Part shown: piece after piece, positions 39,573-48,131 of the stretch | Layout of the letters: each line of letters starts with the position of its first letter | Position numbering within the stretch: the first letter of the stretch is position 1 | Source of the DNA: Neobacillus vireti | Lineage (GTDB): Bacteria > Bacillota > Bacilli > Bacillales > Cytobacillaceae | Reading direction: 5' to 3' | NCBI RefSeq assembly: GCF_001026695.1 | Contig: NZ_LDNB01000018.1 | Span: 199 to 64,198 of the forward strand | Length of the DNA: 64,000 bases | Program-made: the position numbers and the translations under genes | The notes under the pieces: generated by a model | Database searches by the model: none | What the model was told of the DNA's origin: nothing | The model's input: only the letters and a program-made list of their open reading frames with translations

Positions 39573-40120
39573 TGGCAAATGAAACAAATTTCATTTGGAA
39601 AAGGAATAGAGCCCCGTAAGACGGATTACAATAGCTAGTTTGGATGAAGACAAACTAAGTCAAGCCCGATTTTGTCCATCCCTGCCTTAAAGATTAGTCG
39701 TGCCCCTAAAATGTATTTTTATGGAAGGTAAAGAAATGGAACGCCAAATCAGTTTTATTAGAAATTCCCACATCATCAGCATTTAGAATAATTTTTTCTC
39801 TCGACAAATTTCTCAGGAAATAATGTGCCGGCCTGCGTATTTCCTAGAAAATCGCAGGCGCCCCATGCTTTTAGCGGAATGTCGAAAAAAGTAAAATTGT
39901 CCTATTTTCAGAAGAGTCTAGAATTGACTTGTCCAGATTGTGGATTTTGTGCATAAACCCGTATCCAAGCTAATAAAATGGTTACAAACCTTTACAAAGA
40001 GAGTGTTTGAGGTGAGGAGTCGTTTGAAGTTAGCAGGTATCCAGTCGGGGACATGATTATTCATTGTAAATCAGAAGGGGAAATACCTTCAGCCGCATAG
40101 TGTTAATGGTGTAAATGGTG
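39573..40120. other. Gene-free stretch upstream of spoIIID
   Basis: About 550 bases with no supported gene. It contains GCCTGCG/CGCAGGC arms near 39831 and 39855. A 14-codon frame from about 40012 with a nearby GAGG could be a leader peptide (B. subtilis has the usd leader before spoIIID), but I cannot support it. Confidence 0.45.
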
Positions 40121-40125
40121 TTATT

Positions 40126-40172
40126 GGTGTCAGGCACCACAAAAAGACATTTGTCCGCGTGGAGTGTACAGT
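40126..40172 (+). repeat. Composite dispersed repeat upstream of spoIIID
   Basis: Exact 13-bp element at 40126-40138 followed by ACAAAAAGACATTTGTCCGC and GTGGAGTGTACA. It is the mirror of 36813-36859. Confidence 0.85.
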
Positions 40173-40293
40173 GTGGAGTGTACAGCTTGGGGTGGGCGTT
40201 GTGGGGCGGACAGTGTGCGGAGCAGTATTGGTCGAGGTGATAAGCGGGCCCTTATTTCACACTTCTCACATCCATATTAGGGAGGGCGAGAGT

Positions 40294-40566
40294 GTGCACG
40301 ATTACATCAAAGAGAGAACTATCAAGATTGGAAAGTATATCGTGGAGACGAGGAAAACGGTTCGCGTGATTGCGAAGGAGTTTGGCGTATCCAAAAGTAC
40401 AGTCCATAAGGATTTAACCGAGAGACTTCCTGAAATTAATCCAGAGCTGGCAAACGAGGTAAAAGAAATTTTAGATTATCATAAATCGATCCGTCACCTC
40501 CGGGGTGGAGAGGCGACCAAAATGAAATACCAAAAAGAAGAAAAGGAAGGCGAGGCTGTCAAATAA
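40294..40566 (+). CDS. spoIIID: Sporulation transcription regulator SpoIIID
   Basis: 90 residues and almost the same as the B. subtilis protein: an HTH (KTVRVIAKEFGVSKSTVHKDL) and basic C-terminal helix (HLRGGEATKMKYQKEE). It controls mother-cell genes of the sigma-E phase and helps switch on sigK. GTG 40294 (VHDYIKERTIKIGKY) has AGGGAGGGCG upstream. The longer frame back to 40159 runs through the dispersed repeat and is not part of the protein. mbl follows, as in B. subtilis. Confidence 0.96.
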   Translation: MHDYIKERTIKIGKYIVETRKTVRVIAKEFGVSKSTVHKDLTERLPEINPELANEVKEILDYHKSIRHLRGGEATKMKYQKEEKEGEAVK

Positions 40567-40610
40567 ACAAAGCCTCATGGGAAGGAATCGAAAAAATCCA
40601 ATTTGAAAAG

Positions 40611-40745
40611 GGTAACAATCTGCAGCTGGTTCGGCAACGTGAACTGGCTTTTTCTGAGCAAAACTTTGTGCTGATCCGGTTTTCATTTGCCAGCATAGCG
40701 GCAACGCGAACTGGCTTTTTTTATGCAACGAAAAGGTTTTGTTAA
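40611..40745 (+). other. Duplicated terminator-like segment between spoIIID and mbl
   Basis: Two copies of CGGCAACG(T/C)GAACTGGCTTTTT at about 40630 and 40700. The second has CCAG/CTGG arms and a seven-T run, so it can act as a terminator for spoIIID. Confidence 0.5.
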
Positions 40746-40883
40746 TTTCCCAACTATTCCGACAATTTCCTGCAAATATTTACAACTTTTTTCATTAAAA
40801 GTATGGAAATTTTCATGAATATGATACAATAAACAATTAGGAAATGCATGTGGAATTCCGCTTTGAGGAGGAAAGAAAAGAGA

Positions 40884-41885
40884 ATGTTTGCAAGGGATAT
40901 TGGAATTGATTTGGGAACGGCGAACGTGTTAATTCACGTGAAGGGCCGTGGAATTGTCTTAAATGAGCCATCTGTCGTAGCAATTGATAAGAATTCGAAC
41001 AAAGTACTGGCGGTTGGTGAAGAAGCCCGCCGCATGGTCGGTCGTACACCTGGGAATATTGTCGCGATTCGCCCGTTGAAAGACGGCGTCATCGCTGATT
41101 TTGACGTAACAGAAGCAATGCTGAAGCATTTTATTAATAAGTTAAACGTGAAAGGCTTTTTATCGAAGCCGCGGATTTTGATCTGCTGCCCGACGAACAT
41201 CACCAGCGTAGAACAAAAAGCCATCAAGGAAGCTGCTGAAAAGAGCGGCGGCAAAAAGATTTATCTTGAAGAAGAGCCGAAAGTGGCTGCAATTGGCGCC
41301 GGGATGGACATCTTCCAGCCTAGCGGAAACATGGTTGTGGACATCGGCGGAGGAACGACCGATGTTGCGGTTCTTTCAATGGGCGATATCGTCACTTCTT
41401 CTTCCATCAAAATGGCCGGCGACAAGTTTGACACGGAAATTCTCAGCTACATCAAACGCGAGTACAAGCTGTTAATCGGTGAACGCACATCTGAAAATAT
41501 AAAAATCAATATCGGCACCGTCTTCCCGGGTTCACGCTCGGAAGAAATGGAAATTCGCGGCCGTGATATGGTCAGCGGTCTGCCGCGTACGATTACCGTT
41601 CGTTCTGAGGAAATCGAGGGTGCCTTGCGCGAATCGGTTGCTGTTATCGTTCAGGCTGCAAAAAGCGTTCTTGAGCGCACTCCGCCAGAGCTTTCTGCCG
41701 ACATCATTGACCGCGGCGTAATTTTAACCGGCGGCGGTGCCTTGCTCCACGGCATTGACATGCTCCTTGCCGACGAGCTTAAAGTTCCAGTCCTTGTCGC
41801 GGAAAATCCAATGGACTGCGTAGCAATTGGAACAGGCATCATGCTTGATAATATTGACCGCATTCCGAACCGGAAGTTAGGGTAA
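40884..41885 (+). CDS. mbl: Actin-like rod-shape protein Mbl
   Basis: 333-residue MreB-family ATPase that guides lateral-wall synthesis. Phosphate 1 motif is IGIDLGTANVLIHVKGRGIV, phosphate 2 is VVDIGGGTTDVAVLSMG, adenosine motif is LTGGGALLHGID. The place after spoIIID identifies it as Mbl rather than MreB or MreBH. GAGGAAAG precedes ATG 40884; open frame upstream to 40848 has no role. Confidence 0.95.
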   Translation: MFARDIGIDLGTANVLIHVKGRGIVLNEPSVVAIDKNSNKVLAVGEEARRMVGRTPGNIVAIRPLKDGVIADFDVTEAMLKHFINKLNVKGFLSKPRILICCPTNITSVEQKAIKEAAEKSGGKKIYLEEEPKVAAIGAGMDIFQPSGNMVVDIGGGTTDVAVLSMGDIVTSSSIKMAGDKFDTEILSYIKREYKLLIGERTSENIKINIGTVFPGSRSEEMEIRGRDMVSGLPRTITVRSEEIEGALRESVAVIVQAAKSVLERTPPELSADIIDRGVILTGGGALLHGIDMLLADELKVPVLVAENPMDCVAIGTGIMLDNIDRIPNRKLG

Positions 41886-41975
41886 GAGCTTTTTTAAAAA
41901 AATAAAACGAGGAACCGTGCCGTTGACTTTCGGCCATCAAGGTTTCATCGCGAAAAAAGTCTAATGAAACAGGCG

Positions 41976-42003
41976 GAACAAGCCTAGATCATTGGGCTTT
42001 TTA
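41976..42003 (+). terminator. Terminator-like hairpin after mbl
   Basis: AAGCC/GGCTT arms with a nine-base loop and TTTTTATTTT. The rest of the gap to 42240 is A/T-rich with no gene seen. Confidence 0.55.
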
Positions 42004-42250
42004 TTTTGCCCAAATTCATCGGCTATTCCCACCTTGAAATATGGCGGAATCAGCAAATATTGCACATTTTTTGCAGGGATTGACTTTTTTCTGCAAAAAG
42101 TTAACCTGTAATTAGGAATAATATTTTATAATAGAATGATTACAAGGGAATTTTTTTAAAAAAAGAGATAAAAACTAGATATTATACGTATTAACAAACT
42201 GGGACGAGGGCCGGCGTTTGAACGGATTTCTGCCAAAGGGGAATTAATAA

Positions 42251-42571
42251 ATGTCTGTAAATAATATAAGCCAGGAACAGGCGAAGACGAGAGAAGAATA
42301 CAAAAAGGCAAAGTATGAATCGCAGAAAAAGGTAACTGCCCATGAGAAGAAGGCAAGTGGGGAAAAGGTGGCAGCTCAAAAGAATAAACGAGTCCGCATC
42401 CGCCTGATTCCGATTTGGCTTCGTCTTCTTCTATTGGTGATATCCATCGCCGTCGGGTTGACAGCTGGAGCAGTGGTTGGCTACGGTGTGCTAGGGAATG
42501 GGAAAGTCGCAGATGTATTTAAAGAGTCAACCTGGACGCATATTCGTGATTTAGTGGATAAAGGGAAATAG
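42251..42571 (+). CDS. EpuA-like single-pass membrane protein
   Basis: 106 residues. The first 50 are highly charged (EEYKKAKYESQKKV), followed by a basic patch KNKRVRIRLIPIWLRLLL and one transmembrane helix (LLLVISIAVGLTAGAVVGYGVLG). This is the family often labelled DNA-directed RNA polymerase subunit beta or EpuA; the polymerase label has no support in the sequence. It occurs near fabZ in Bacillaceae. AAAGGGGAA precedes ATG. Confidence 0.82.
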   Translation: MSVNNISQEQAKTREEYKKAKYESQKKVTAHEKKASGEKVAAQKNKRVRIRLIPIWLRLLLLVISIAVGLTAGAVVGYGVLGNGKVADVFKESTWTHIRDLVDKGK

Positions 42572-42614
42572 ACTTGGATAGCCACAATCAGGATGGCGTT
42601 TTGGATAATTAATA

Positions 42615-42650
42615 AAAGGGAAGGGGGAGAAAGCCCTTCCCTTTTGTGCA
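42615..42650 (+). terminator. Terminator after the EpuA-like gene
   Basis: AAAGGGAAGGG/CCCTTCCCTTTT with an eight-base loop. T tract is short. Confidence 0.75.
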
Positions 42651-42707
42651 CGATTAATAGTAGAATAAGTAATAAATACTTGTTCTTAGTAGGAGGTACT
42701 AAATCGC

Positions 42708-43142
42708 ATGCTTGATATTGATCAAATTAAAGAAATTATCCCGCACCGTTATCCGTTTTTGCTAGTGGATCGAATATTGGAAGTGGAAGAAGGAAAACGA
42801 GCGATTGGAATTAAAAATGTTACGGCCAATGAAGAGTTTTTCAATGGGCATTTTCCTGATTATCCGGTTATGCCTGGCGTATTAATCGTCGAAGCACTTG
42901 CACAGGTCGGGGCTGTCGCTGTTTTGAAAAAGGAAGAAAATCGCGGGCGGCTGGCGTTTTTTGCCGGAATTGACAGTTGCCGATTTAAGCGCCAGGTGAA
43001 GCCGGGCGACCAGCTTCGACTTGAAGTCGAAATCGTGCGCCTGCGCGGACCGATTGGTAAGGGCAAAGCGGTTGCAACAGTTGACGGCGAGATCGCCTGC
43101 GAAGCGGAAATTACCTTTGCACTTGGTGAAAAAAAGGAATAA
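42708..43142 (+). CDS. fabZ: 3-hydroxyacyl-[acyl-carrier-protein] dehydratase FabZ
   Basis: 144-residue hot-dog-fold dehydratase of type II fatty acid synthesis. Catalytic histidine 48 is in NGHFPDYPVMPGVLIVEALAQ and glutamate 62 follows. AGGAGG precedes ATG. A long perfect hairpin follows the stop. Order epuA-fabZ-ywpF-ssbB is conserved in Bacillus. Confidence 0.95.
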   Translation: MLDIDQIKEIIPHRYPFLLVDRILEVEEGKRAIGIKNVTANEEFFNGHFPDYPVMPGVLIVEALAQVGAVAVLKKEENRGRLAFFAGIDSCRFKRQVKPGDQLRLEVEIVRLRGPIGKGKAVATVDGEIACEAEITFALGEKKE

Positions 43143-43145
43143 TCC

Positions 43146-43193
43146 AGACAGGCCACGTATTTTTTTAAAAATACGTGGCCTGTTTTTAAAATT
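43146..43193. terminator. Bidirectional terminator between fabZ and ywpF
   Basis: ACAGGCCACGTATTTTT and AAAAATACGTGGCCTGT form a 17-bp stem flanked by A and T runs. Confidence 0.9.
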
Positions 43194-43212
43194 CTACTGC
43201 GCTTTTCAAACA

Positions 43213-43644
43213 TTACCGATTGTTCGCTTTGATCTTCGGCTTGCTCTGCATCTTTTCACGGAATTCGTTGAGAAGTTCGGGACCATCGAGGCCTTTTTGA
43301 AGAAGAACATCGAGCAGCAGCTCGGCGTAGTCACTTTTATTACGGCGCAGATGGCCCTCGAATAAAACGCTGATATAATTTTCAAATTTCGTCAATGAGC
43401 AAATTTTCGTTTGAAAATAGGCCGGGTCGTTTTCCTTTTTGGTAATAACCGCTTCGACGATGATGTCGCGGTCTTGCTCAGATATTTTTTTAAAATAATC
43501 ATAGAGGGACAGATCTGTATAAGCCTCAAGCAGCCAGGTGTAGCGGTCGTCTTCCTTATTAATAATTAAGCCATCGGTTAACGGAACTTCCACCGACTTG
43601 TCGTCCTCGACAACTTCCAATGAGTATAACTTAAAAGATTTCAT
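43213..43644 (-). CDS. ywpF: YwpF-like protein
   Basis: 143-residue soluble protein (MKSFKLYSLEVVEDDKSVEVPL ...) of the YwpF family; function unknown. No motif or membrane segment. The ATG at 43642-43644 has AGGAGG upstream on the minus strand; the frame is open 18 codons further. It lies between fabZ and ssbB as in B. subtilis (conserved neighbourhood). Confidence 0.85.
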   Translation of the reverse strand: MKSFKLYSLEVVEDDKSVEVPLTDGLIINKEDDRYTWLLEAYTDLSLYDYFKKISEQDRDIIVEAVITKKENDPAYFQTKICSLTKFENYISVLFEGHLRRNKSDYAELLLDVLLQKGLDGPELLNEFREKMQSKPKIKANNR

Positions 43645-43889
43645 GGCGGCCTCCTGTTTATTTTTCCCTAAATTATAACATACGTCGAGCAGAAACAAAT
43701 GTCGAAAAATATTTGTCGAAATTTGAATAAAAGCTGTTGTGAGTCAAAAGTCCTGCACATTTGACCGATACCCCCTTGATAAGCTGATTATCTAATGAAA
43801 TCACCCCTTGATAAGGACCTTTTCGCGGTTTTACAACCATGGAGCCAAGAAGCTATGCTAAAACCATCAAGTGAAAAGGAGATGAACGC

Positions 43890-44258
43890 ATGATCAATCA
43901 GGTCACACTTGTCGGTCGATTGGCCAGGGACCCGGAATTAAAAAAGACGACAGAAGGGACGTCGGTCGCCCACATTACGCTAGCGGTGAATCGCCACTAC
44001 CGGAACCAAAATGGTGAGATTGAAGCCGATTTTGTTCAGTGCACACTTTGGCGCAAGGCCGCTGAAAACACGCACCAATATTGCCGTAAGGGTTCCGTCG
44101 TCGGGATCACGGGCAGATTGCAAACTCGGAATTATGAAAACAAAGAGGGAAAAAGGGTGTACGTCACCGAGGTAGTAGCCGAAACCATCCGCTTCTTGGG
44201 CGCTAAGCCGGCTGTCGCGGCAACCGAGCAAAAAAGGGAGGAAGTCCCGATTGGTTAA
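43890..44258 (+). CDS. ssbB: Single-stranded DNA-binding protein SsbB
   Basis: 122-residue OB-fold protein (MINQVTLVGRLARDPELKKT ... FVQCTLWRKAAENTHQYCRKGS ... GRLQTRNYENKEGKRVYVTEV). It lacks the long glycine-rich, acid-tipped tail of SsbA, which fits SsbB, the paralogue that coats incoming DNA in natural competence. AAAAGGAG precedes ATG. ComK control is expected from B. subtilis, but I could not place a clear ComK box. It overlaps the next gene by eight bases. Confidence 0.92.
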   Translation: MINQVTLVGRLARDPELKKTTEGTSVAHITLAVNRHYRNQNGEIEADFVQCTLWRKAAENTHQYCRKGSVVGITGRLQTRNYENKEGKRVYVTEVVAETIRFLGAKPAVAATEQKREEVPIG

Positions 44259-44475
44259 TCATGATGACGATGCCTACAAATTGGAGCAGCTGCTTGAAAG
44301 TTTAATTAAGATGGTCGGCAAAGCCAATCAAAATGTCGACAGTCTGCAAAAACGCGTCAGCCAGCTGGAATCGATTATAAAGGAGCAGCAGTTTGAACTC
44401 AGGGAAAGAGGCCCCATCAGAATTTACTCCAGACATCCGCAAAAAACTGCAGAAAATATTCCCTTTCATGTTTAA
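44251..44475 (+). CDS. Small coiled-coil protein, unknown
   Basis: 74 residues. Residues 8-50 are a predicted coiled coil (LEQLLESLIKMVGKANQNVDSLQKRVSQLESIIKEQ); the tail is basic. TTG 44251 has GGGAGGAAG at good distance inside the end of ssbB, so translation is probably coupled. I do not recognise it. A competence-linked role would follow only from its position. Confidence 0.65.
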   Translation: MVNHDDDAYKLEQLLESLIKMVGKANQNVDSLQKRVSQLESIIKEQQFELRERGPIRIYSRHPQKTAENIPFHV

Positions 44476-44636
44476 ACTGGAAAAATCGCCAAGCTCCGTG
44501 AAATTGAACCATTCAAAAAAATCGCCTCTGTTTTGCATCATTTGAGCCACTTGCTGGCGAGTTTTATAAAAAATTATCTCCGCAGCTAAACTGGTAGTTA
44601 AAGAGAATCAAACATCTCCCCGCGGCGTCCTCATTT

Positions 44637-44667
44637 TTCCGGCAGAAAATTGCCGGAATTTTTTTTA
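44637..44667 (+). terminator. Terminator after ssbB and its partner
   Basis: TTCCGGCA/TGCCGGAA with loop GAAAAT, then eight T. Confidence 0.85.
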
Positions 44668-44730
44668 TGGAAAAGGTTTAAGCTTCACCATAGGGGGTAA
44701 ACTAACAGAAAAACCCCCCTGTTTTTTTAA

Positions 44731-44775
44731 AAAGAAGCCGCTGACTAAGTGTTCAGCGGCTTCTTCGATTTTTTT
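44731..44775. terminator. Hairpin GAAGCCGCTGA/TCAGCGGCTTC, upstream copy
   Basis: AAGAAGCCGCTGA, eight-base loop, TCAGCGGCTTCTT, then CGATTTTTTT. A near-identical hairpin with the same CGATTTTT tail is at 47274-47317, so the two bracket the ECF41 module. Confidence 0.85.
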
Positions 44776-44783
44776 AAAATTTA

Positions 44784-44810
44784 TGTCACAAAAACCCCAC
44801 TTCATTCGTT
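44784..44810 (+). promoter_or_regulatory. ECF41-type promoter
   Basis: TGTCACA at 44784-44790, exactly 16 bases, then CGTT at 44807-44810. The published ECF41 promoter form is TGTCACA-N16-CGTC/T. It lies 37 bases upstream of the oxidoreductase start and is probably recognised by the sigma factor at 46151. Confidence 0.82.
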
Positions 44811-44846
44811 TTGATTACAGAACGAGTATTAGGAGGGGATTTTTTT

Positions 44847-46145
44847 ATGAATAACTTTGATGTTGCGATCATCGGTGGCGGGCTTGCTGGATTGACAGCA
44901 GCAAATTTTTTGGCCAGAGATGGAAAAAAGGTAGTGGTGTTGGAAAAATCAAACCGCCTCGGCGGTAGAGCGATGACGAATGATAAAAATGGCGTTCTTA
45001 TGAATTTAGGAGCCCATGGCTTGTATTTAGAAGGGCAGGCAATGAAGATTCTAACAGAGCTAGGGATAACTATTCCCGGTGAAGATGCCTCAAAGTCGGT
45101 TCAAATTCAAGGAATTTGGAAAAATGCAGTCTATCCAATCCCAACTGATTTTTCTTCGATTTTGTCATCGTCACTTTTATCATGGAAAGCTAAAATTGTC
45201 TTTTCGAAATTAATGTTGAAGCTTATGAAGGGCAACATGGACTCCATTCCAGATATAAGTTTGAGTGACTGGGCCGAAGCGGAAATTAGTGACCCAATGG
45301 TAAGGCATATTTTTTATTCATTATGTCGATTGACCACTTATACCAGCGCTCCAGCACTCCAGAGAGCAAAACCAGTTTTGAAGCAGGTGAAACGATCATT
45401 AAACGGAGTCTTATACGTGGACGGTGGTTGGGAAACGATCATTCAAAAGCTAAAGAAACAGGCAGAAGAGGCTGGAGTGAAATTTTTCAACAGTAAAAAC
45501 GTAATAGAAATTGAACATCATGAACAGTCTCAAAGCATACGATGTTCAAATGGGGAGGTATATAATGTCCCTGACTGCATCATAACGGCGCCCCCGAAAG
45601 AAGCATTGAATATGATTAATGGTTCAGACTACACATCACTAAGGACATGGACTGAACAGGCAATTCCAGTTACAGCATGCTGCTTGGATTTAGGTATGAA
45701 AAAATTGCCTGATCCTCATCATCAATTTGCCTTAGGACTTGACCAATCTTTGTTTTTCACGAATCAATCGAGAGCTGCCAAACTAAGTGAAGATGGCACA
45801 ATCGTTGTGAGCCTGGTTAAATACCATAACCCGATTGACCAATCCATTCATCCACAAGCAGATAAAGAGCAATTAGAGGCAGCTATGGACTTGCTTCATC
45901 CTGATTGGCGAAAAGATGTGGTAGAACAACAATTTTTACCAAAAATTACTGTCGTTCATGATTTTCCTCATTTGAAACGAAGTGGAAACCCAGGCCCAGC
46001 CATACCGCAAATGAAAGGCATCTATATTGCAGGGGATTGGTGTGGACATGAAGAAGTATTAGCAGATGCTGCTGTTGCCAGCGGGAAGCGTGCCGCGCTA
46101 CAGATAGTAAAAACGAACGAACTGTTCTTAGTGAAAGAAGGGTAA
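44847..46145 (+). CDS. FAD-dependent oxidoreductase (phytoene-desaturase/amine-oxidase-like)
   Basis: 432 residues. The N-terminus has the dinucleotide-binding fold VAIIGGGLAGLTAANFLARDGKKVVVLEKS and the following RLGGRAMT typical of flavin amine oxidases and carotenoid desaturases; the C-terminus has the second FAD motif GIYIAGDWCGHEEVLADAAVASG. The substrate cannot be told. AGGAGGGG precedes ATG 44847. It forms a two-gene unit with the ECF41 sigma factor five bases downstream, and is the likely target of that sigma factor. ECF41 partners are usually small oxidoreductase or carboxymuconolactone-type proteins, so this is a variant pairing. Confidence 0.88.
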   Translation: MNNFDVAIIGGGLAGLTAANFLARDGKKVVVLEKSNRLGGRAMTNDKNGVLMNLGAHGLYLEGQAMKILTELGITIPGEDASKSVQIQGIWKNAVYPIPTDFSSILSSSLLSWKAKIVFSKLMLKLMKGNMDSIPDISLSDWAEAEISDPMVRHIFYSLCRLTTYTSAPALQRAKPVLKQVKRSLNGVLYVDGGWETIIQKLKKQAEEAGVKFFNSKNVIEIEHHEQSQSIRCSNGEVYNVPDCIITAPPKEALNMINGSDYTSLRTWTEQAIPVTACCLDLGMKKLPDPHHQFALGLDQSLFFTNQSRAAKLSEDGTIVVSLVKYHNPIDQSIHPQADKEQLEAAMDLLHPDWRKDVVEQQFLPKITVVHDFPHLKRSGNPGPAIPQMKGIYIAGDWCGHEEVLADAAVASGKRAALQIVKTNELFLVKEG

Positions 46146-46150
46146 CCGTT

Positions 46151-47020
46151 TTGGAAACTGCTGAGCTCTACCAAATTTACAAACCTTTGTTGTTTTCGAT
46201 TGCTTACCGTATGACCGGGAGTGTCATGGATGCAGAGGATATTATCCATGAGTCATTCCTTACGTTTAGCCGTTTAGCTAACGAAAAGAAGATTGAAAAT
46301 GAAAAAGCGTATTTATGCAGGATGGTTATGAACAGCTCAATAGACAAATTGCGTTCTGCGGCTAGCAAGCGCGAGGTTTATGTTGGCGAGTGGCTGCCTG
46401 AACCCATTGTCGAAGAAGCAAACGAACCTTCTCATCTGTATTTGATGAAGGAATCGATTTCAACAGCCTATCTTCTGCTTTTGCAGCAGTTATCGGAGGT
46501 GGAACGTGCCGTTTTTCTTTTACGAGAAGTATTTCAGTACAGTTATGAAGAAATTGGAGAAATCGTCGAGAAATCCGCAACCAACTGCAGGCAGATCTAC
46601 CATCGGTCAAAAAAAGGCATCACCAATCGTCCGAAAGCTTCCACTCTTGATTTCCAATCCATGAAGTCCAGTATCGAGCAGTTTACACTTGCATTGCAAA
46701 AAGGCAACATTGATAAAATGCTCGAAATATTACGGACAGATGCTGTATTAATCTCCGATGGCGGCGGCAAAGTAACAGCTGCATTGAAACCGATATACAC
46801 GTCACAACGTATCATCTCGTTATTCTCAAATATTCTTAAAAAGTTTCCTGAAAACTATATACTAGAATTTAAAGATGTAAACGGCAGCCCGGGTGTGGTC
46901 TTAACGATAAATGGTTACATTGCTTATGTGCTTTCATTTGAATTCGAGGCAAACCAAATCGCTCGGATCTTTATGGTTGCGAATCCTGATAAACTTGGAC
47001 ACTTGCAAATACGAGGATAG
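46151..47020 (+). CDS. ECF41-type RNA polymerase sigma factor (SigJ-like) with SnoaL-like C-terminal domain
   Basis: 289 residues. Sigma region 2 (about 8-72), region 4 (about 105-155) and a C-terminal SnoaL_2-like domain (about 170-289). The three motifs reported for ECF41 are all here: WLPEP (residues 81-85) in the linker, DGGGK in the extension (about 204) and NPDKL near the C-terminus (278-282). In ECF41 the C-terminal domain replaces an anti-sigma factor and tunes activity. The start is TTG 46151 with AGAAGGG upstream. No anti-sigma gene is nearby. Confidence 0.9.
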   Translation: METAELYQIYKPLLFSIAYRMTGSVMDAEDIIHESFLTFSRLANEKKIENEKAYLCRMVMNSSIDKLRSAASKREVYVGEWLPEPIVEEANEPSHLYLMKESISTAYLLLLQQLSEVERAVFLLREVFQYSYEEIGEIVEKSATNCRQIYHRSKKGITNRPKASTLDFQSMKSSIEQFTLALQKGNIDKMLEILRTDAVLISDGGGKVTAALKPIYTSQRIISLFSNILKKFPENYILEFKDVNGSPGVVLTINGYIAYVLSFEFEANQIARIFMVANPDKLGHLQIRG

Positions 47021-47082
47021 AAAAACAGAAATACCTGTAAGCAACAGCCAAGCTTAACAGATTGTTTCTATTATTGATTCGC

Positions 47083-47160
47083 TAATAAAATTGTGGATTC
47101 GCTAATAAAATGGTCGAATTCGCTAATAAAATTGTCGAATCGCTAATAAACATCCGAAAT
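47083..47160. repeat. ~21-bp tandem array, core ATTCGCTAATAAAATTG
   Basis: Four units (20-22 bp spacing) of ATTCGCTAATAAAATNG plus a degenerate fifth. The same core on the opposite strand appears at 57905-58000. Confidence 0.8.
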
Positions 47161-47273
47161 CCGATAATATATCTGTTCCACTTATTAATGAGGTGTAATT
47201 TTACACCGAATTAACGATTTTTGGACGCGTAATGAAGGTTAATAACAACAATATTTACGAAAACAGCCTTAAA

Positions 47274-47317
47274 AAAGAAGCCGCTGAACGCGTTTCAGCG
47301 GCTTCTTCGATTTTTAC
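47274..47317. terminator. Hairpin GAAGCCGCTGA/TCAGCGGCTTC, downstream copy
   Basis: AAGAAGCCGCTGAA, CGCGT, TTCAGCGGCTTCTT, then CGATTTTTACC. Serves as terminator for the ABC operon or the sigma-factor gene. Nearly the same as 44731-44775. Confidence 0.85.
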
Positions 47318-47354
47318 CTAGAAATCACGTGTCCGCAGCTTCTGGAACGGACAT

Positions 47355-48092
47355 TTACAAAACCGAATCCAAGAAATCCTTTGTCCGCTGCTCGGTGGGG
47401 CTGCTAAACAATTTGTCGGGAGGTCCAGCCTCGACAATCCGGCCATCGTGCATATAGACAACCCAGTCGGCCACTTCCCTGGCAAAGCCCATTTCATGGG
47501 TAACGACGACCATCGTCATTCCCTCTAAGGCGAGCTTTTTCATCGTGGCAAGCACCTCGCCGACCAGCTCAGGGTCAAGGGCGGAAGTGGGCTCATCGAA
47601 CAGCATGACATCAGGCTTCATCGCAAGCGCTCGGGCGATGGCAACCCGCTGCTTTTGACCGCCGGACAGCTTGCCGGGATAGACGGTTTCCTTGTCGCTG
47701 AGGCCGACTTTCGCCAACAGCTCCTTTGCCTCTTGATACGCCTGGTCTTTGGGGATTTTTTTTACATGAACGGGCGCCTCGATAATATTCTCGATGACGG
47801 TCATGTGCGGAAAAAGCTGAAAGTGCTGAAACACCATGCCGACCCTTGTCCGAACCTGATTAAGGTCATGGGTAGCTTCCTCCACTTTCTCTCCGCCAAT
47901 AAAAATCGTGCCGCTGTCCTTGACCTCAAGGAAATTCAGGCAGCGGAGGAGCGTACTTTTCCCCGATCCGCTGGCGCCGATTAAACAAACGACCTCCCGA
48001 TCCTTCACGGTTAAATCGATATCTTTTAAAACATGAAGATTACCAAATGATTTATTGAGTGTTTCAACCTTTACCATGATGGAATCAGCCAT
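47355..48092 (-). CDS. Polar amino acid ABC transporter, ATP-binding protein
   Basis: 245 residues with Walker A GASGSGKST (about 39-47), Q loop, signature LSGGQKQRVAIARAL, Walker B VMLFDEP and switch histidine in VVTHEMG. It belongs to the GlnQ/ArtM/TcyC group. GGAGGG precedes the ATG. It is the last gene of a three-gene operon read on the minus strand (binding protein, permease, ATPase). Confidence 0.93.
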   Translation of the reverse strand: MADSIMVKVETLNKSFGNLHVLKDIDLTVKDREVVCLIGASGSGKSTLLRCLNFLEVKDSGTIFIGGEKVEEATHDLNQVRTRVGMVFQHFQLFPHMTVIENIIEAPVHVKKIPKDQAYQEAKELLAKVGLSDKETVYPGKLSGGQKQRVAIARALAMKPDVMLFDEPTSALDPELVGEVLATMKKLALEGMTMVVVTHEMGFAREVADWVVYMHDGRIVEAGPPDKLFSSPTEQRTKDFLDSVL

Positions 48093-48131
48093 AGGGACAA
48101 CCCTCCTTTTTAAAAGTACTTGTTAACAAGG

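Noticed and set aside
40159..40293. 45-codon N-terminal extension of spoIIID
   Set aside because: It translates the dispersed repeat; GTG 40294 has a strong binding site and gives the known SpoIIID N-terminus.
43700..43889. ComK box upstream of ssbB
   Set aside because: A/T clusters exist, but I could not find two AAAA-N5-TTTT boxes at accepted spacing.
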